Under the pieces are notes generated by a model. The model did no database searches and was not told the DNA's origin. It worked only from the letters and a program-made list of their open reading frames with translations. Positions 38,201 to 56,123 of a stretch of DNA of 64,000 nucleotides are shown piece after piece. This DNA comes from Corticium candelabrum (taxonomy: Eukaryota > Porifera > Homoscleromorpha > Homosclerophorida > Plakinidae). A program made the position numbers and the translations under genes. Position 1 is the stretch's first letter, and every line of letters begins with the position of its first letter. The stretch is from contig NC_085105.1 of NCBI RefSeq assembly GCF_963422355.1, forward strand, positions 124,001 to 188,000, read 5' to 3'.

Positions 38201-41200
38201 ATCGTTTGTTATGGTTGTTATTTTAGATTCTAGCTAATGTTGCTAACTCTCTTCTTAAATTGGCTCCTTTTGATCCTTCAACAATGGCCTGCAATGGATT
38301 GAAAAAGTAAGCAGATCTTTCCTCACAACCAGACTGCACAATGATCTTACTTTGTCATGTTGCATATGTGATAGGTATATGTTGGAATTTCTGCCCAGCA
38401 CTGCTGAGATAACATGGTATGTAGACTTTACAGACAACGGTTATCAAGAGGCCATGTATAAGATCATCAGACGTCTCTTAAAGATATTTCAACATCTAAA
38501 TTTTAAGGTAATTTTTCTTTTTTTCTTGGTTATCAGGCAGATTATACGATTATGCTCTGTGTGGTTGTGCATATGTTTCATACATATGGTTATTTTGCAT
38601 AAGCACATATTTCATAATATGTGTTTTGTGTAGATGCCATTGGATTGGGATGCTCTTTCGGCTCTACTCAAAGGTCCAATGAAAGTTCAAACTTGCATGA
38701 TCGGTGTCACTTTCTTTCTGCTTATGTGTCTGCCCTGTTATTCTTGTTGTTTTTTTTGTGTAAGTTTGTCTCATATGTATGCATGTAAGTATGTATGTTT
38801 GTATGTATGTTACTTTGTTCGTATATGTATCATTGTATGTATGTATGTATGTATATGTATGTATGGTGCTGACTGTCTACTATGTGTTTAGGTCCTTATT
38901 TGTGCATGCAGAAACAACCTGCTCTTGGCCACTTGCCTCCAATGAGGGTAAATATTTCAGTTGTGATGTTTGTATGGAATATCTATTTGTCTGCTAACAT
39001 TGCAGTGCTGTTTTTTTATTTATGAGCAGGAGTTATGTCTGCCTGCTTCTTTGCTTTTGTTTGTTTTTCTGTCTGCTTGCATGCATCTGTTTCAGTTGAC
39101 TGATGTAACTTGGAGCTCCTCCTTGTTCTGATGTTTATATATGTTGGTCTTTATATATGTAAATCTTTATTTGTATGTGAGTTCTTATGTGCCTTTCTTT
39201 ATGAATTTTTGTGTTTAGGAGCTGATTGAGACTGTTGTACGTATTGTCACACGCATTCAAGGAAGTTTGTTTAGTGGCATATCAAATAATAGTGGAACAA
39301 TGACAAAAACTGAAACAACGACCAGTCAACGTCACTCTGGTGTGCCAACACAGAAAGTTCCATTCTTTAGAGACGAGCCGCCACCATTCTTTTGTGAGTC
39401 AGTTGTTCGCCTTGTCACAATGCTTATGATGTCAATGAAGGACCAACACACTCAAGATCAGTTTACTTTGGAGAAAGTGTGTGGGAGTTCTAAAGGCTTT
39501 GGTGAATTAAGTAGAAATTCTGCAAGAATTTTGAGAAGTCTTTTGCTGCCTCTGTGTATTCGTCTGGGATGCGGAAGGAGTGGTAAGAATCGTCTGTATT
39601 TTTCATAATGTAGGGATGTTACCGTGTTTTTGTTGCTACCATTGTAGTTGCAATATACATGTACTTCCGGTGTGCAACTAATTGTGTTCAGTTTGTGTGG
39701 ATTTGTTGTTACTGTTTATCTTACTTGTATTTAGTTAACTTAACAGCCTCAGTGTCAATGTTTTGTTATCTAATATTGCAGATTGGCCAAAAGCTACATC
39801 TCAAGATGTTCGCTATGCAGTCACCTGCCTTCTTCGCACTCTTCTGTCAGGAGACAATACAACTTCAGGAATTCAAGGGGTTACTCTGCGACCATTGTTA
39901 GTTGGTGCTCTTTCTACTACCTCAGAAGCAAAGGCTGACCAATTTCGAATTAAAGATGCCACAGCAGAACAGCCACTAGATGAGAAAGTAGCAAGAGTTG
40001 TATTTCACGGTAATATGAAGATTGTGTTCATTGGTACTATGGTGATAGTTTGTTGGTTTTCTGTTGCCGTTGTTTGTGGCTTGTTATCAATCACTGTTCT
40101 TCATGTAGGTCTGAAGATCATTGTTGCTTGCTTTGAGAAGCAGCTGTCATCTCATTGGCATCGAATAGCATCTGCAATAAAACAGTTTAGCAAGAAGCCC
40201 TATTCAGGTAAGTGACTTCAACTTGGGATTTGCTATTCATCTGTAACCAATTTGCTTATTGTGGACTTGTTATCTTTCATGTCCTCACTGTATTGCCCAT
40301 TTCTTGACATGTTGATCATGCTTTGTGAGTGCTAAGGTTAAGTTTTATATGCTAAGACGTTACAACACATAAACTTGAGATTGAGTTTGTCATGCTCTGC
40401 TAAGTAGAAAGTACTGACAGCCAACTCGGTTAGTACATCCAGTCATGAAAACGTTATTCAGGGTTGCAAAAAGGCACTCACTAGAAAACATTGTGTTTTC
40501 ACGATTATTATTGATTGTTTGGTTTGAGCATCTATAGCCATTGATTTTTAATCTTCATCTTGATTGATGAAATTGTTGGGTGTATCTAGCTGTGTTGTGA
40601 GCTTTGTGACTGAGGGAATAGCCGTTTGCTCCATTGGAAATGCAAGAAATGGCATACCAATTATGCTGTTTGTAGTTAGTGTCTTAGTATGAAAAAAGTA
40701 AATCAAAAATCCCGTGCCCTTACGATTGCATGTGCATTTGTGTTCTATGTCTATATCACAAGCTTACTAATTAGTGTACTTTGCCTCAACAACAACAACA
40801 ACAACAACAACAACAAGTGCTAATGATGTGATTTGTATCTTGTAGACTGCCAGCCGTTCTGGAATTTTCTTGAATATCTCACTAAAGAGAAAGGTCCTCT
40901 GTTTATCCAGCTCAAAGCCTTTATTAGAAGCAAGGTAGAGTATATGCATGTCAGAAATTAATTGCTTGCAACACTAATTGATTGATTATTAGCACCAAAC
41001 AAATTGATTTCTGTACCATGTTTGTATCATGTGCATCACTGTTTAATAATTTTTGTAGGTGTCTCATCCTCCTTCTGGTTATTATGACGTTGCAAGGAAC
41101 ATTAACTTGCTTATGAATAAGGCTGGTGGAACAAGAACTTGCCATGGCAGTCTGTTGCAGCAGTTAGCTATGGAACTAGCAAAAATCAATGATCTGAATC

Positions 41201-42290
41201 CACCACAATGGGATGCTGACACTACAGACATTGTTTCTATTGCTGCTCTACAACCACCTCCTAAAAAAAGGAAAAAGATAACCGCTCCAGTCATGGTTAG
41301 AGACTGATATGTCTGTGTGTCTGGTTGTTACTCTATGTTGTGACAATGTCTTATTTTGTTTTGCTGCTTGATGTGCCGTATCTTGCTGTTTGCTTGCTTT
41401 TCTGTGGTTGGAATGATTTTGTTGCTCTGAAGATTTGACTTTGTTTTGTGTTGCCTAAATGTATTGTTTGTCACATTTCTTACTAGGCATCTCCTTATGT
41501 ACAGAGAAGTGTGAGTACTGTTGATGCAATAGAGGAAACTGCAGATATTGACGTAGGTGTTGACAATGCGAAAGAAAGGCGTCCTCCTGGCATTCAACGA
41601 TTTGTATCAGAACCAGGCCCTACTCGTAATCGTGCAGCAATTCGAGAAAGTCTGACTGGCAATGACTCAAATCTGAGAGTTCGTGTTGATGTCCACCAAC
41701 CACTGCTGTCTCCAGTGCTTGAACACCAACCAAGTCACACACTTTTGTCAACATCTTTAGTTCAGGATGATGCTGACAAACCGCGGTACATTGGATCCTC
41801 TTTGTTAGACAGCAGTTTGAAAGGGAAAGAAGACAATGAGAAGGCAGCACCACAGTCACATGCTGTTGGTATAATCAATAATGGTGGCACAATGGATAGT
41901 CCTACAGCAAGTGCAAGCTCGTCAATCCTCACTAGTGGTCATGGGTCATCAGATGAAATTGATGTATGGCTGTGCACAGTTGAAGGCTTAGCTCTAAAAC
42001 CACCAACTTTGAGACAAACAATATCAACAGAAAGATCTGCTGCTGACAGTCAGTCCCAAGCTGTGAAGCACAAGGCAGTTGCCCAAAAAGAAGAGTCACG
42101 GAAACGACTGGTCAAACAAGAAACGTTTGATTTTGATGACAGTCCTATCGGACATCAGGCTGACGAGGAGGTGTCGGAAGAAAAGAGTTCATTGTTGGAG
42201 TTAACTGATGTTCCTGAATATCAGGACATGGCTTCACTTGTAAGACATATGCTTTTTGAAAATCCAGACATGAGAGAATCTTATCTGTAA
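18012..42290 (+). CDS. UNC80: UNC80, NALCN channel-complex scaffold (35 exons, 3098 aa)
   Basis: Exons: 18012-18085, 18175-18226, 18294-18585, 19379-20868, 21600-22115, 22705-22902, 22970-23045, 23317-23586, 23923-25004, 25400-25647, 25771-25969, 26561-26705, 27215-27501, 28012-28260, 28811-29018, 29629-29762, 29823-29936, 30177-30287, 30607-30915, 31029-31079, 31147-31233, 31299-31472, 31701-31802, 31857-31969, 37389-37974, 38227-38306, 38375-38507, 38634-38673, 38892-38947, 39219-39582, 39782-40009, 40109-40207, 40846-40934, 41059-41295, 41487-42290. Phases agree at every junction. Human UNC80 is about 3258 aa. Diagnostic words: YQKFLWVQT near the N-terminus, LLSTLHWILLESP, NRYQVWPRME, NIGFTLPSP, EFRESRDSLLSVASEF, VACFEKQL. 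The protein is a large helical-repeat scaffold bridging UNC79 and the NALCN sodium-leak channel. Intron 24 (5.4 kb) holds a retroelement. Intron 22 has a GC donor. The exon 28 donor (GTCCAA) is weak. Confidence 0.96.
18586..19378 (+). other. UNC80 intron 3, no feature seen
   Basis: 793-base intron with a GTAAGT donor and TGTGTAG acceptor. I see no repeat, coding or structural feature in it. Confidence 0.6.
22433..22488. repeat. GT-GC-CA palindromic microsatellite
   Basis: About eight GT units, then alternating GC, then about twenty CA units in UNC80 intron 5. The compound repeat is self-complementary around the CGCGCG centre and is alternating purine-pyrimidine throughout. Confidence 0.9.
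23106..23199. repeat. (GT)n microsatellite
   Basis: About 47 GT units in UNC80 intron 7. Confidence 0.98.
27502..28011 (+). other. UNC80 intron 13, no feature seen
   Basis: 510-base intron with GTCAGG donor and TTTCAG acceptor. Nothing beyond the splice sites is apparent. Confidence 0.5.
28261..28810 (+). other. UNC80 intron 14, no feature seen
   Basis: 550-base intron with a GTAAGA donor and TATAG acceptor. Only a short CAA run near 28470 stands out. Confidence 0.5.
29110..29139 (+). other. G-quadruplex-capable G-run cluster
   Basis: Four GGGG runs separated by one or two T, followed by two GGG runs, on the sense strand of UNC80 intron 15. This meets the usual G3+N1-7 quadruplex pattern. 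Function is unknown. Confidence 0.7.
29221..29276. repeat. (TATG)n microsatellite
   Basis: Slightly imperfect TATG repeat in UNC80 intron 15. Confidence 0.9.
32060..32454. mobile_element. pogo-like MITE in UNC80 intron 24
   Basis: Left end CACTCAAACCTCCCTAATCC; the reverse complement of the right end reads CATTCGAACCTCCCTATTCC. TA lies on both sides (32058-32059 and 32455-32456). The AACCTC-type terminal repeat with TA duplication is typical of pogo/Tigger-class elements. The 395-bp interior has no transposase. Confidence 0.7.
32600..36500 (+). mobile_element. Decayed tyrosine-recombinase retrotransposon (DIRS/Ngaro type)
   Basis: Lies in the sense orientation in UNC80 intron 24. Order: an Arg/Ser-rich and Gag-like region (about 32625-33530), a CCHC zinc knuckle (33633-33674), reverse transcriptase (about 34150-34740, YLDD box at 34547-34558), RNase H (about 35025-35400), and a tyrosine recombinase (about 35489-36430). 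The recombinase has a catalytic FLRCLEY arginine, an HSFRIG motif near 36267, and a tyrosine near 36360 followed by QRYI. Absence of an integrase plus presence of a tyrosine recombinase places it in the DIRS/Ngaro order. Frame changes (for example near 34430, 35140 and 36060) and a stop near 34742 show it is broken. Exact ends and split direct repeats were not resolved. Two imperfect copies of TCCAACGTCA...GTGACCTCTTGGG-type sequence lie at about 36765-36810 and 36828-36870, past the recombinase. Confidence 0.85.
36501..37388 (+). other. Right flank of the retroelement, rest of UNC80 intron 24
   Basis: About 890 bases. The first 500 probably belong to the retroelement's non-coding end, including the tandem TCCAACGTCA-type repeats. 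The remainder is AT-rich intron ending in the TTTTTAG acceptor at 37388. No gene is seen. Confidence 0.4.
40208..40845 (+). repeat. UNC80 intron 32 with (CAA)n tract
   Basis: 638-base intron. A CAA trinucleotide run of about ten copies sits at 40787-40816, just upstream of the acceptor at 40845. Nothing else is recognised. Confidence 0.7.
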
Positions 42291-42614
42291 GAATTTATAT
42301 ATGTACAATTTAAGTAAATTCAATTTTATAAGAACAGTAGGATTTTAGTATAAAATGTTATCTAAAGGAAAATTCCAATGCTCATTCTGCACTATGTGCT
42401 AAATATAGACGGCCGTAGAGTGTCACGTGACTAGGGCATAAGATTGCATTACGGGACGGCCAATCAACGTGTCGCACGTGATATCATGCAACGTCTATGA
42501 GCGTGGCTGACAGAGCTGCGAGACCGCAGCCCAAGAGAGGAGTCTGAAAGAAAAGGGGGCCCTACCGTCACCAGACGGCGCAATCCAACGCCCGACCTCT
42601 GCGCTATTACCACC
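42291..42614 (+). promoter_or_regulatory. INTS6 promoter region with E-boxes and CCAAT
   Basis: 324 bases between the UNC80 stop and the INTS6 start. The palindrome GTCACGTGAC lies at 42422-42431, CCAAT at 42460-42464, and a second CACGTG at 42475-42480, all within 195 bases of the ATG. CACGTG is the E-box read by bHLH-zip factors (MYC/USF/TFEB class). UNC80 3' sequence must also lie here; no AATAAA is seen. Confidence 0.5.
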
Positions 42615-49641
<7,027 letters not shown>

Positions 49642-49778
49642 CAGTGGGTTGTGTGTACAGACAGTTGGATATCTTGAACGATAGATGTAAGTATAGGGAT
49701 CAAACTACACTGTAAAGGTGTTTCCCATGGAAACAAATTTAAAGAAATAGTGACAATGATCAGTCACCAATGATTATA

Positions 49779-49844
<66 letters not shown>

Positions 49845-50186
49845 GGGCATGTGCATGTTCACACTTGCGAAATGTCAACTTGGGCACTTGCATAGACTTT
49901 CTACAAAATGCGACATTGCGTCTTGCCTTATATTGTGTTATCTGTTTAATCCGAAATGATAGAAAGTAATCAAATAATACTCAATTGTGTGCACCATCTC
50001 CATAAATTTGCAATTTGAATTGAACCAGAATTGCATGGTACACAGACTGAGAGTGGATTGATGGTGCAAACAGAACAGATAAAATTCAATGGATTTTGAG
50101 CAAACTATTAAGATAACGGAGCAGCAACCTTCTTTAATTAAATTCATTACTTCTTGTCTATTCAAAGTTGTTTTCTCTTATGTATC
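49642..50186. other. Convergent gap INTS6 / LRR gene, with (GT)n
   Basis: 545 bases between stop codons, containing a (GT)n tract at 49781-49835. No clear AATAAA in either direction and no other feature. Confidence 0.6.
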
Positions 50187-51359
50187 TTAAATGTAATGCT
50201 TTACAGCAATAGTCTTAGGTTTTTGTGGAAGAAATTTGTCTCTGCATGATGGCGAACATGCTGTGAATACAAAAGGTATATTTCTAACACTAAACATGGG
50301 TTCGTGCGTTGACTGAATTACTCGCAGCCCTTCACCAAATAGACAACCACCACAACAGTCGCAGGTGCTTGCAGTGTTGAGGAAACATCGAATGTCATTT
50401 GGTAGAGAAAAGCTGTAGAATTGATCAATGCCGTGATTTGTTACACATAATGCAGAGAGATCCAACAATCGCTAATATAGACAATATGATCAACAAGGAA
50501 GACAAAACAGTTATTTGCCTAATCAAATCTTGAGGTCAAATTCTATCAATCATCGACAGTTACTGCCAACCTGTGTGTCTGTCTGCATCTAAGCATCTCT
50601 GATTTACTGACTTTCTGTTCACATGTCGTCCTATTCTGTTCCTATCAGTTGGTATTCTGACTAACATACCAGTTGTTATAAACTATAATCACCTGTGGCT
50701 GGCTCACTGACTTTTCAGCCCACAACAGAGGATGCATGAAGTTATTGGAGGCAAGTATTTGCTTCACGTCTCGAAGCTCCAGTATTCCACAAGGAAGACC
50801 TGACAACTGATTGCCTTCAACGTTCAGCACACATAATGACTTCAATTTCCTCAAGTCATTTGACAGAAAACTGATTCTATTGTATGACACATCAACATCT
50901 CTCAAATTCTGTAGGTCATACAGCCTGAAAGCAGATGGTAAATTGAAAAGTTGAGTGGCTAGGCAGGTGAGTGAGTGTGATGTTTACCCAGCTGGTAGAC
51001 TTGTAAGGAGATTGAATGAAATACAAAAAGACTTAAGACACTGGAGTTGTCTTATCTCACTAGGTATCTCTGATATTGGATTGTTCCTCATTTTGAGAAC
51101 AGTCAGTTGATTGAGAAGTAAAAGTTGAGAAGGGAACTCCTGCTCATAATGGACATAAAGGAAACAACACATTTAATGACAGCGATTGCAGCAGTGGTAC
51201 AGTGTTACTACCCTCAGCTCATTGAACGACAAGTTAAGGTCAGTAAGAGTGGCTGCAAGAGGTTCCAAATGTGGAAGAGACTGAAGGAAGTGTGCCTGAA
51301 AATGCAATGACTTAGACAAGACGGACAAACACATGTGATCACATTTTGAGAAGCATGCA

Positions 51360-51407
<48 letters not shown>

Positions 51408-51764
51408 TGCGATAGCTCAGTTGGTTAGAGAGTCATCTTACAGAGTGTTTACATCCAGGACCTTGCAGGGTCGCAAGTTCAAGTCACAGTGATGGCATAA
51501 TTTCCTTAAGCAAGAAACTAACACACATTTGCTTCTTTCGAGTCAGGAGTATAAATGAGTACCTGGTCATTGACTGGGGTCCTAAGTGGCCATCGGCTGT
51601 GACGTGACATCAGCCACTGGGGTCCTGGTGAGACTTCTGGTGCTCACACCACAGTTGGCTTCACAAGTCAGTGCTCCTGCGAGTGCCTGGCCCGGCTCCA
51701 GAAGTTTGCTAGTGCAGGCCCAGAGTTCCCTGAGTAGCGTACAGGGCCCAGCTTAACAGCTGGG

Positions 51765-51840
<76 letters not shown>

Positions 51841-53073
51841 CTGTGTGTTTTCATGTGCATGCTGATTATCACCTTCAGTACAAGAACCTTCCCACCAGCC
51901 AACAGACTTTCTAATACTGCTGCTTCAGCAGGAGATATAACATCTGCTTTCTCATCTGATATGCAAAATACACAAGCTGAAAATTACTATTACAAAAAAA
52001 AAGCAAGAAACAGTACAAACCAAAGGGTGAATTGCTTCTTCCTTCTCCCATGAAATATCGACTCCTTGATCCCTTAAATACAGCCTCACTACTGGGACAT
52101 ACAGGTACAAGTCTGTAGAAAGGAGAAAATGGGAATAACACAACACTGACAATGTGCATAGCAACATACTGCAGTTGGGAGCTTTCTGAACTACTAGCAC
52201 TCTCATCTGTATCAGTATCAATGTCTTCCAGCACTTTATTAAGCATTGCTCTCATTTCTATTTATACAAAACAAAATGAGAAGACTGTCGTTAGACAATA
52301 TAACCATGGCGCCACTCTGGTTTGTAATTCAGAGTGCATGCATGGCTCGTGCTGAAGTGTATCAGCATTTGTAATGTCCAAGCTTCAAACTGCTTTTAAC
52401 TAATTAGATAACAGCATGGACATACTGTACACCCTTGTGACCATCTGATTAACTAAAACTTGAAATAATATTTTTAATTAATTAAATGAAGGTTCTAACC
52501 TAGTAGAACTTGGTGTCTCGGTTTTCCTATTTTGATTTCAGGTGGATCTCCCTCCAGTAACTGTGAGCGCAACTCCTTTTGAGATGGCAGTTGAGTGGCT
52601 GCCCAACTGGTCAACTTTCTGTAATTCTCACGAGAAATCATCGCCGCCTTTGGAGCAATTTGCCCTCCCTGACGTTTCCACTGGAAGCTAGTTCTTGCTG
52701 CAAGATACTGGAAGTTGTTAAGAGTAAAAAGCGGCGGAGTAGGAGGCGATGAACGGTCGTGAGTTAACATGAGAGCAAGTGACATGTTGGGAAGATACGT
52801 TCGAGGCGAAACACTGGGAATAAAACTGTCTGGTCCTCTGGGTTTCCATTCTTTTACTGTGTACTGCGAATCGCAAACGATATCGCCGCCTCTGCTTCTG
52901 AATTCGGATTTACGGGATGATGGTCGCTTCCCCGAAAGGGGGCTCAGTCTTTCCAATATGTACGCCTCCTCAGGCACGTCACCTACGGCCTGACGGATAG
53001 TGGAGTCGTGTGCCGGCTTGATAGGAGGAAGAGGCCGTCGCAGTAACACCAGCTTCCGTCGATCCACTGCCAT
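50187..53073 (-). CDS. Leucine-rich repeat protein, LRRC63-like (8 exons, 529 aa)
   Basis: Exons on the minus strand: 53073-52500, 52257-52170, 52112-52021, 51955-51873, 51295-51212, 51139-50988, 50924-50693, 50471-50187, a whole number of codons. An in-frame ATG at 53082 adds three residues. The N-terminal 190 residues have no repeats and begin MAVDRRKLVLLRRPLPP. An acidic Ser-rich stretch (about 195-220) follows. LRRs occupy about residues 285-415 (LTVLKMRNNPISEIPSEI, LRDVDVSYNRISFLSNDL). The C-terminus has a cysteine set, CDCCGGCLFGEG and ACSPSC, that could bind zinc. The combination recalls LRRC63, but I am not sure enough to give a symbol. No signal peptide or membrane segment, so probably intracellular. 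Intron 4 contains a SINE between two GT tracts. Confidence 0.85.
51361..51406. repeat. (GT)n microsatellite left of the SINE
   Basis: GT repeat directly abutting the tRNA-like head of the SINE. Confidence 0.97.
51407..51766 (+). mobile_element. tRNA-derived SINE
   Basis: The head looks like a tRNA: A box TAGCTCAGTTGG at 51413-51424 matches the RNA polymerase III consensus, and a B box (AAGTTCAAGTC) is at 51475-51485. About 280 bases of unrelated body follow, ending at a second GT tract (51767-51838) that may be its tail. The head does not fold into a complete canonical tRNA and the spacing between boxes is longer than in a simple tRNA, so it is a SINE and not a tRNA gene. It lies antisense inside LRR-gene intron 4. 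Confidence 0.75.
51767..51838. repeat. (GT)n microsatellite right of the SINE
   Basis: About 36 GT units at the end of the SINE body; probably the SINE tail or the other half of a GT tract into which it inserted. Confidence 0.97.
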
Positions 53074-53242
53074 TGTTAGCATCCGGGAGTTACGTTACCA
53101 AAGTAACTACAGATGCGTGACACAAGACTCGATATGCAAAGCAGCAGACACTATATTTTGCCAGTATTCCATGCAAACGACACACCTGTCATCCTAACAA
53201 AATGCTCAATATTGACAAAAATCTACACACGTGAGTTCAAGC

Positions 53243-56036
53243 CTAGCGTTTCGAATCAATTTCGGACATTTCCACATCTCCTAGACCTAAATCTCCAGCT
53301 CCTATATCATCGTTGTCTTCCACATTCATGTAGTTGTCGTTGCGAAATGATAGAGATGCTCTGGCGAGTTGTATCTCATCCTCCTCTTCCTCATCACTCA
53401 TTTCTGTCCCCAGAATGTCCTAAAACATAACTGTCTGACACAGGACACATACAGACACACATGAACGACACGAATCAACTTACAAATGGACTGGCAAATA
53501 GATAAACAAAAATGCAGATAGACGGAAAGAGACAAACACACAAGAAAACTAGCAATCTATCATTCACACATACAGTAATAATACGCGACAAACATTTTAC
53601 CCCTTTAGTCCTTCCACCACCAGCAATCCTCCTCATCCAGCTGGGACATGATGCAGGAACTGATCCAATGTCTGTCACAATCGGTCTAATAAACCTATAT
53701 ATAGAAGTAGAAATCATGACATAACAAAACTGTATATGAAACAAGAAATACCACTAACCTGCTATCAAAATTTCTCCAGTTGCGTGCTATAAAGCTCCTC
53801 TCATACCACGAAGCTGGGACATGTGAAAATGAGCGAGGATTTTCACTACCATCAACATCGTTGCCCTGTGAATAGCAACAAACTGTGAGTTCATTTAATT
53901 ATTGTCAAACAAACATGTCAATACTGCAACACCAGGCCTACAATCGATTGAAAAAATAGATGCAATGGCATAAATGGTAGTTGAGTGACAACCATGTAAC
54001 ATCATACAATACAATCTACTCAACTCAAGTCTGATAAAATTAACACCTCTACTGCTTTATACCTGTATATATATACAATACAATCAAAATCATGCTTACC
54101 ATTTTAATAGATTGAAACTTGGGTTCCTCTTCATCCTCTTCAACACCAACTCTATCAAAATATCACTAAATTGTTGTAAGACAAACGAGAACAAAAATGA
54201 CCAACTTTATTTTGAAGAATTGTAACATTATAGTTGTTAGTCCACCATTCACAAACACAGTAACAAACACAATTATCAAAGTTGCATCAAGAATAAGTTG
54301 ACGGGCTGCTGAGTCCGTGTTACGTATTGCTAGAGAAAAGGCGATCGCACCTCGAAGACCTAAAACATACAGTTGTCACTTGCAATGTTGGTACATGTAC
54401 AAATGATGTATTTCATAAACTATGAAACAATAATTCCCTCTCTCAAATCATTCCCCTATCTGGACACCAAAAACTAGTACTTTCCTAAGTAATTATTTGG
54501 AGGAATACGGTAATACGCAAGACAAACAATGATCATACCTGCAAATACAAGCATGTGTTGAAATGACCATGGTATCTTGTTCGTTCCTTTTCTCAACAAA
54601 TTCACAAGAAACGAAAGAGGATAAATGTTGCAAATCCTGCCAGCAAGAATAGCAACCTAATACCAATTAAACATTCAGCATTACTATCAAACAGAAAACA
54701 ATCACACATACAAATGAGAAACATATAAATCCCCAATGCCACTCATGGTGTTGAAATGTAAAGAGAGTAACACCCATGTACACAAAGATGAAATTTTCTG
54801 CTAGAAAGTTCAACATCTCAAACACCTGCACAAAACACAAAGACATCATGACTAAGAAAACCAAACAACCAACAAACACAAAACAAACAAACAAGAACAA
54901 ACAAACAAGCAAAAAGAAACAATAAACATACAACATGCTGGCAACTAAGGTAACAAGTAAGACAAATACTGATCGACCACAAGACTTGAACCACATCAGA
55001 AAGTATATCAAGTAAACAACAGACTGAACAATAAATCACTATCTTGTAACAGACAGCAAGCTAAGTGATGTTGACATAATGCAAAACTGACCAACAGATT
55101 AACTGAAATGCAGCACAATATATCAGCGATGTAAACTAACTAGCAGTGAGCCTCACTTGCTTAGATCGTAACTTTGCATCTTGTGACAAATTAAAATACG
55201 AATAATGAGCTTGTGCTACTCCACAGAACAAAACAGCAACAATACCTGCATAGCAAATCAAATAGAATCTCAAAGACAAAAACAAATGACTGATCATGAC
55301 AAACAGACAGACAAGTAAACAGACCAACGAAAGTAGACTGACCAACAAATGACAAAACAAACAACCAGCAGAGACAACCAGCACACACAACTAATACAAA
55401 CCAGCTAGAAATACCTGTAAACCCAACAAATTCTGCTAGCAAAAATGCTGAGTATGACATAAGAAACAACAAACTTGTCTCAAAGAGAGGATACTCTCTT
55501 AACTTCAAGAACTTCGTCATGTAGAAACATGTTAAGAAAAAGTGAGCACAAATACATGCAATGCAGCACAAAGGTGACCACCACTGATCAGTGACTATAT
55601 TTATAAGGATATGAGAGCAGTGATGAGAGCTAGAGCTAATCCGATTGCAAAAGATCCCACAAAAATGCCAACAAACTTTCCAACAGACTTGAAAAATGCC
55701 AACGCTTGAAATGTAGTGCCAGAACCAATTGTGGGAGAGTATGCTTTAATAGACCTAACAGAGATAAATTCACAGCATTTCACAAATTGATGTGACAGTA
55801 ATTGACGTACAATCATGCAACCAAGCATTGATGTAAGTAATCAAAATGAGCAATGAAGAGAGGCAAAAGCAGATAAATAAATAATCACACAAAACAATAA
55901 ACAAGTGAATGGACATGCTAAAAAGAGTGAATAAGGAGACATACTGTGCTGTATGTACATGTATACACACACGCACGCATGCACACATGCATGCACGCCC
56001 GCATACACATGCATACACGCACGCACACATGCACAC

Positions 56037-56123
<87 letters not shown>

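Noticed and set aside
51407-51490. A functional tRNA gene
   Set aside because: The boxes are present but the sequence lacks a complete cloverleaf and is followed by a SINE-type body.
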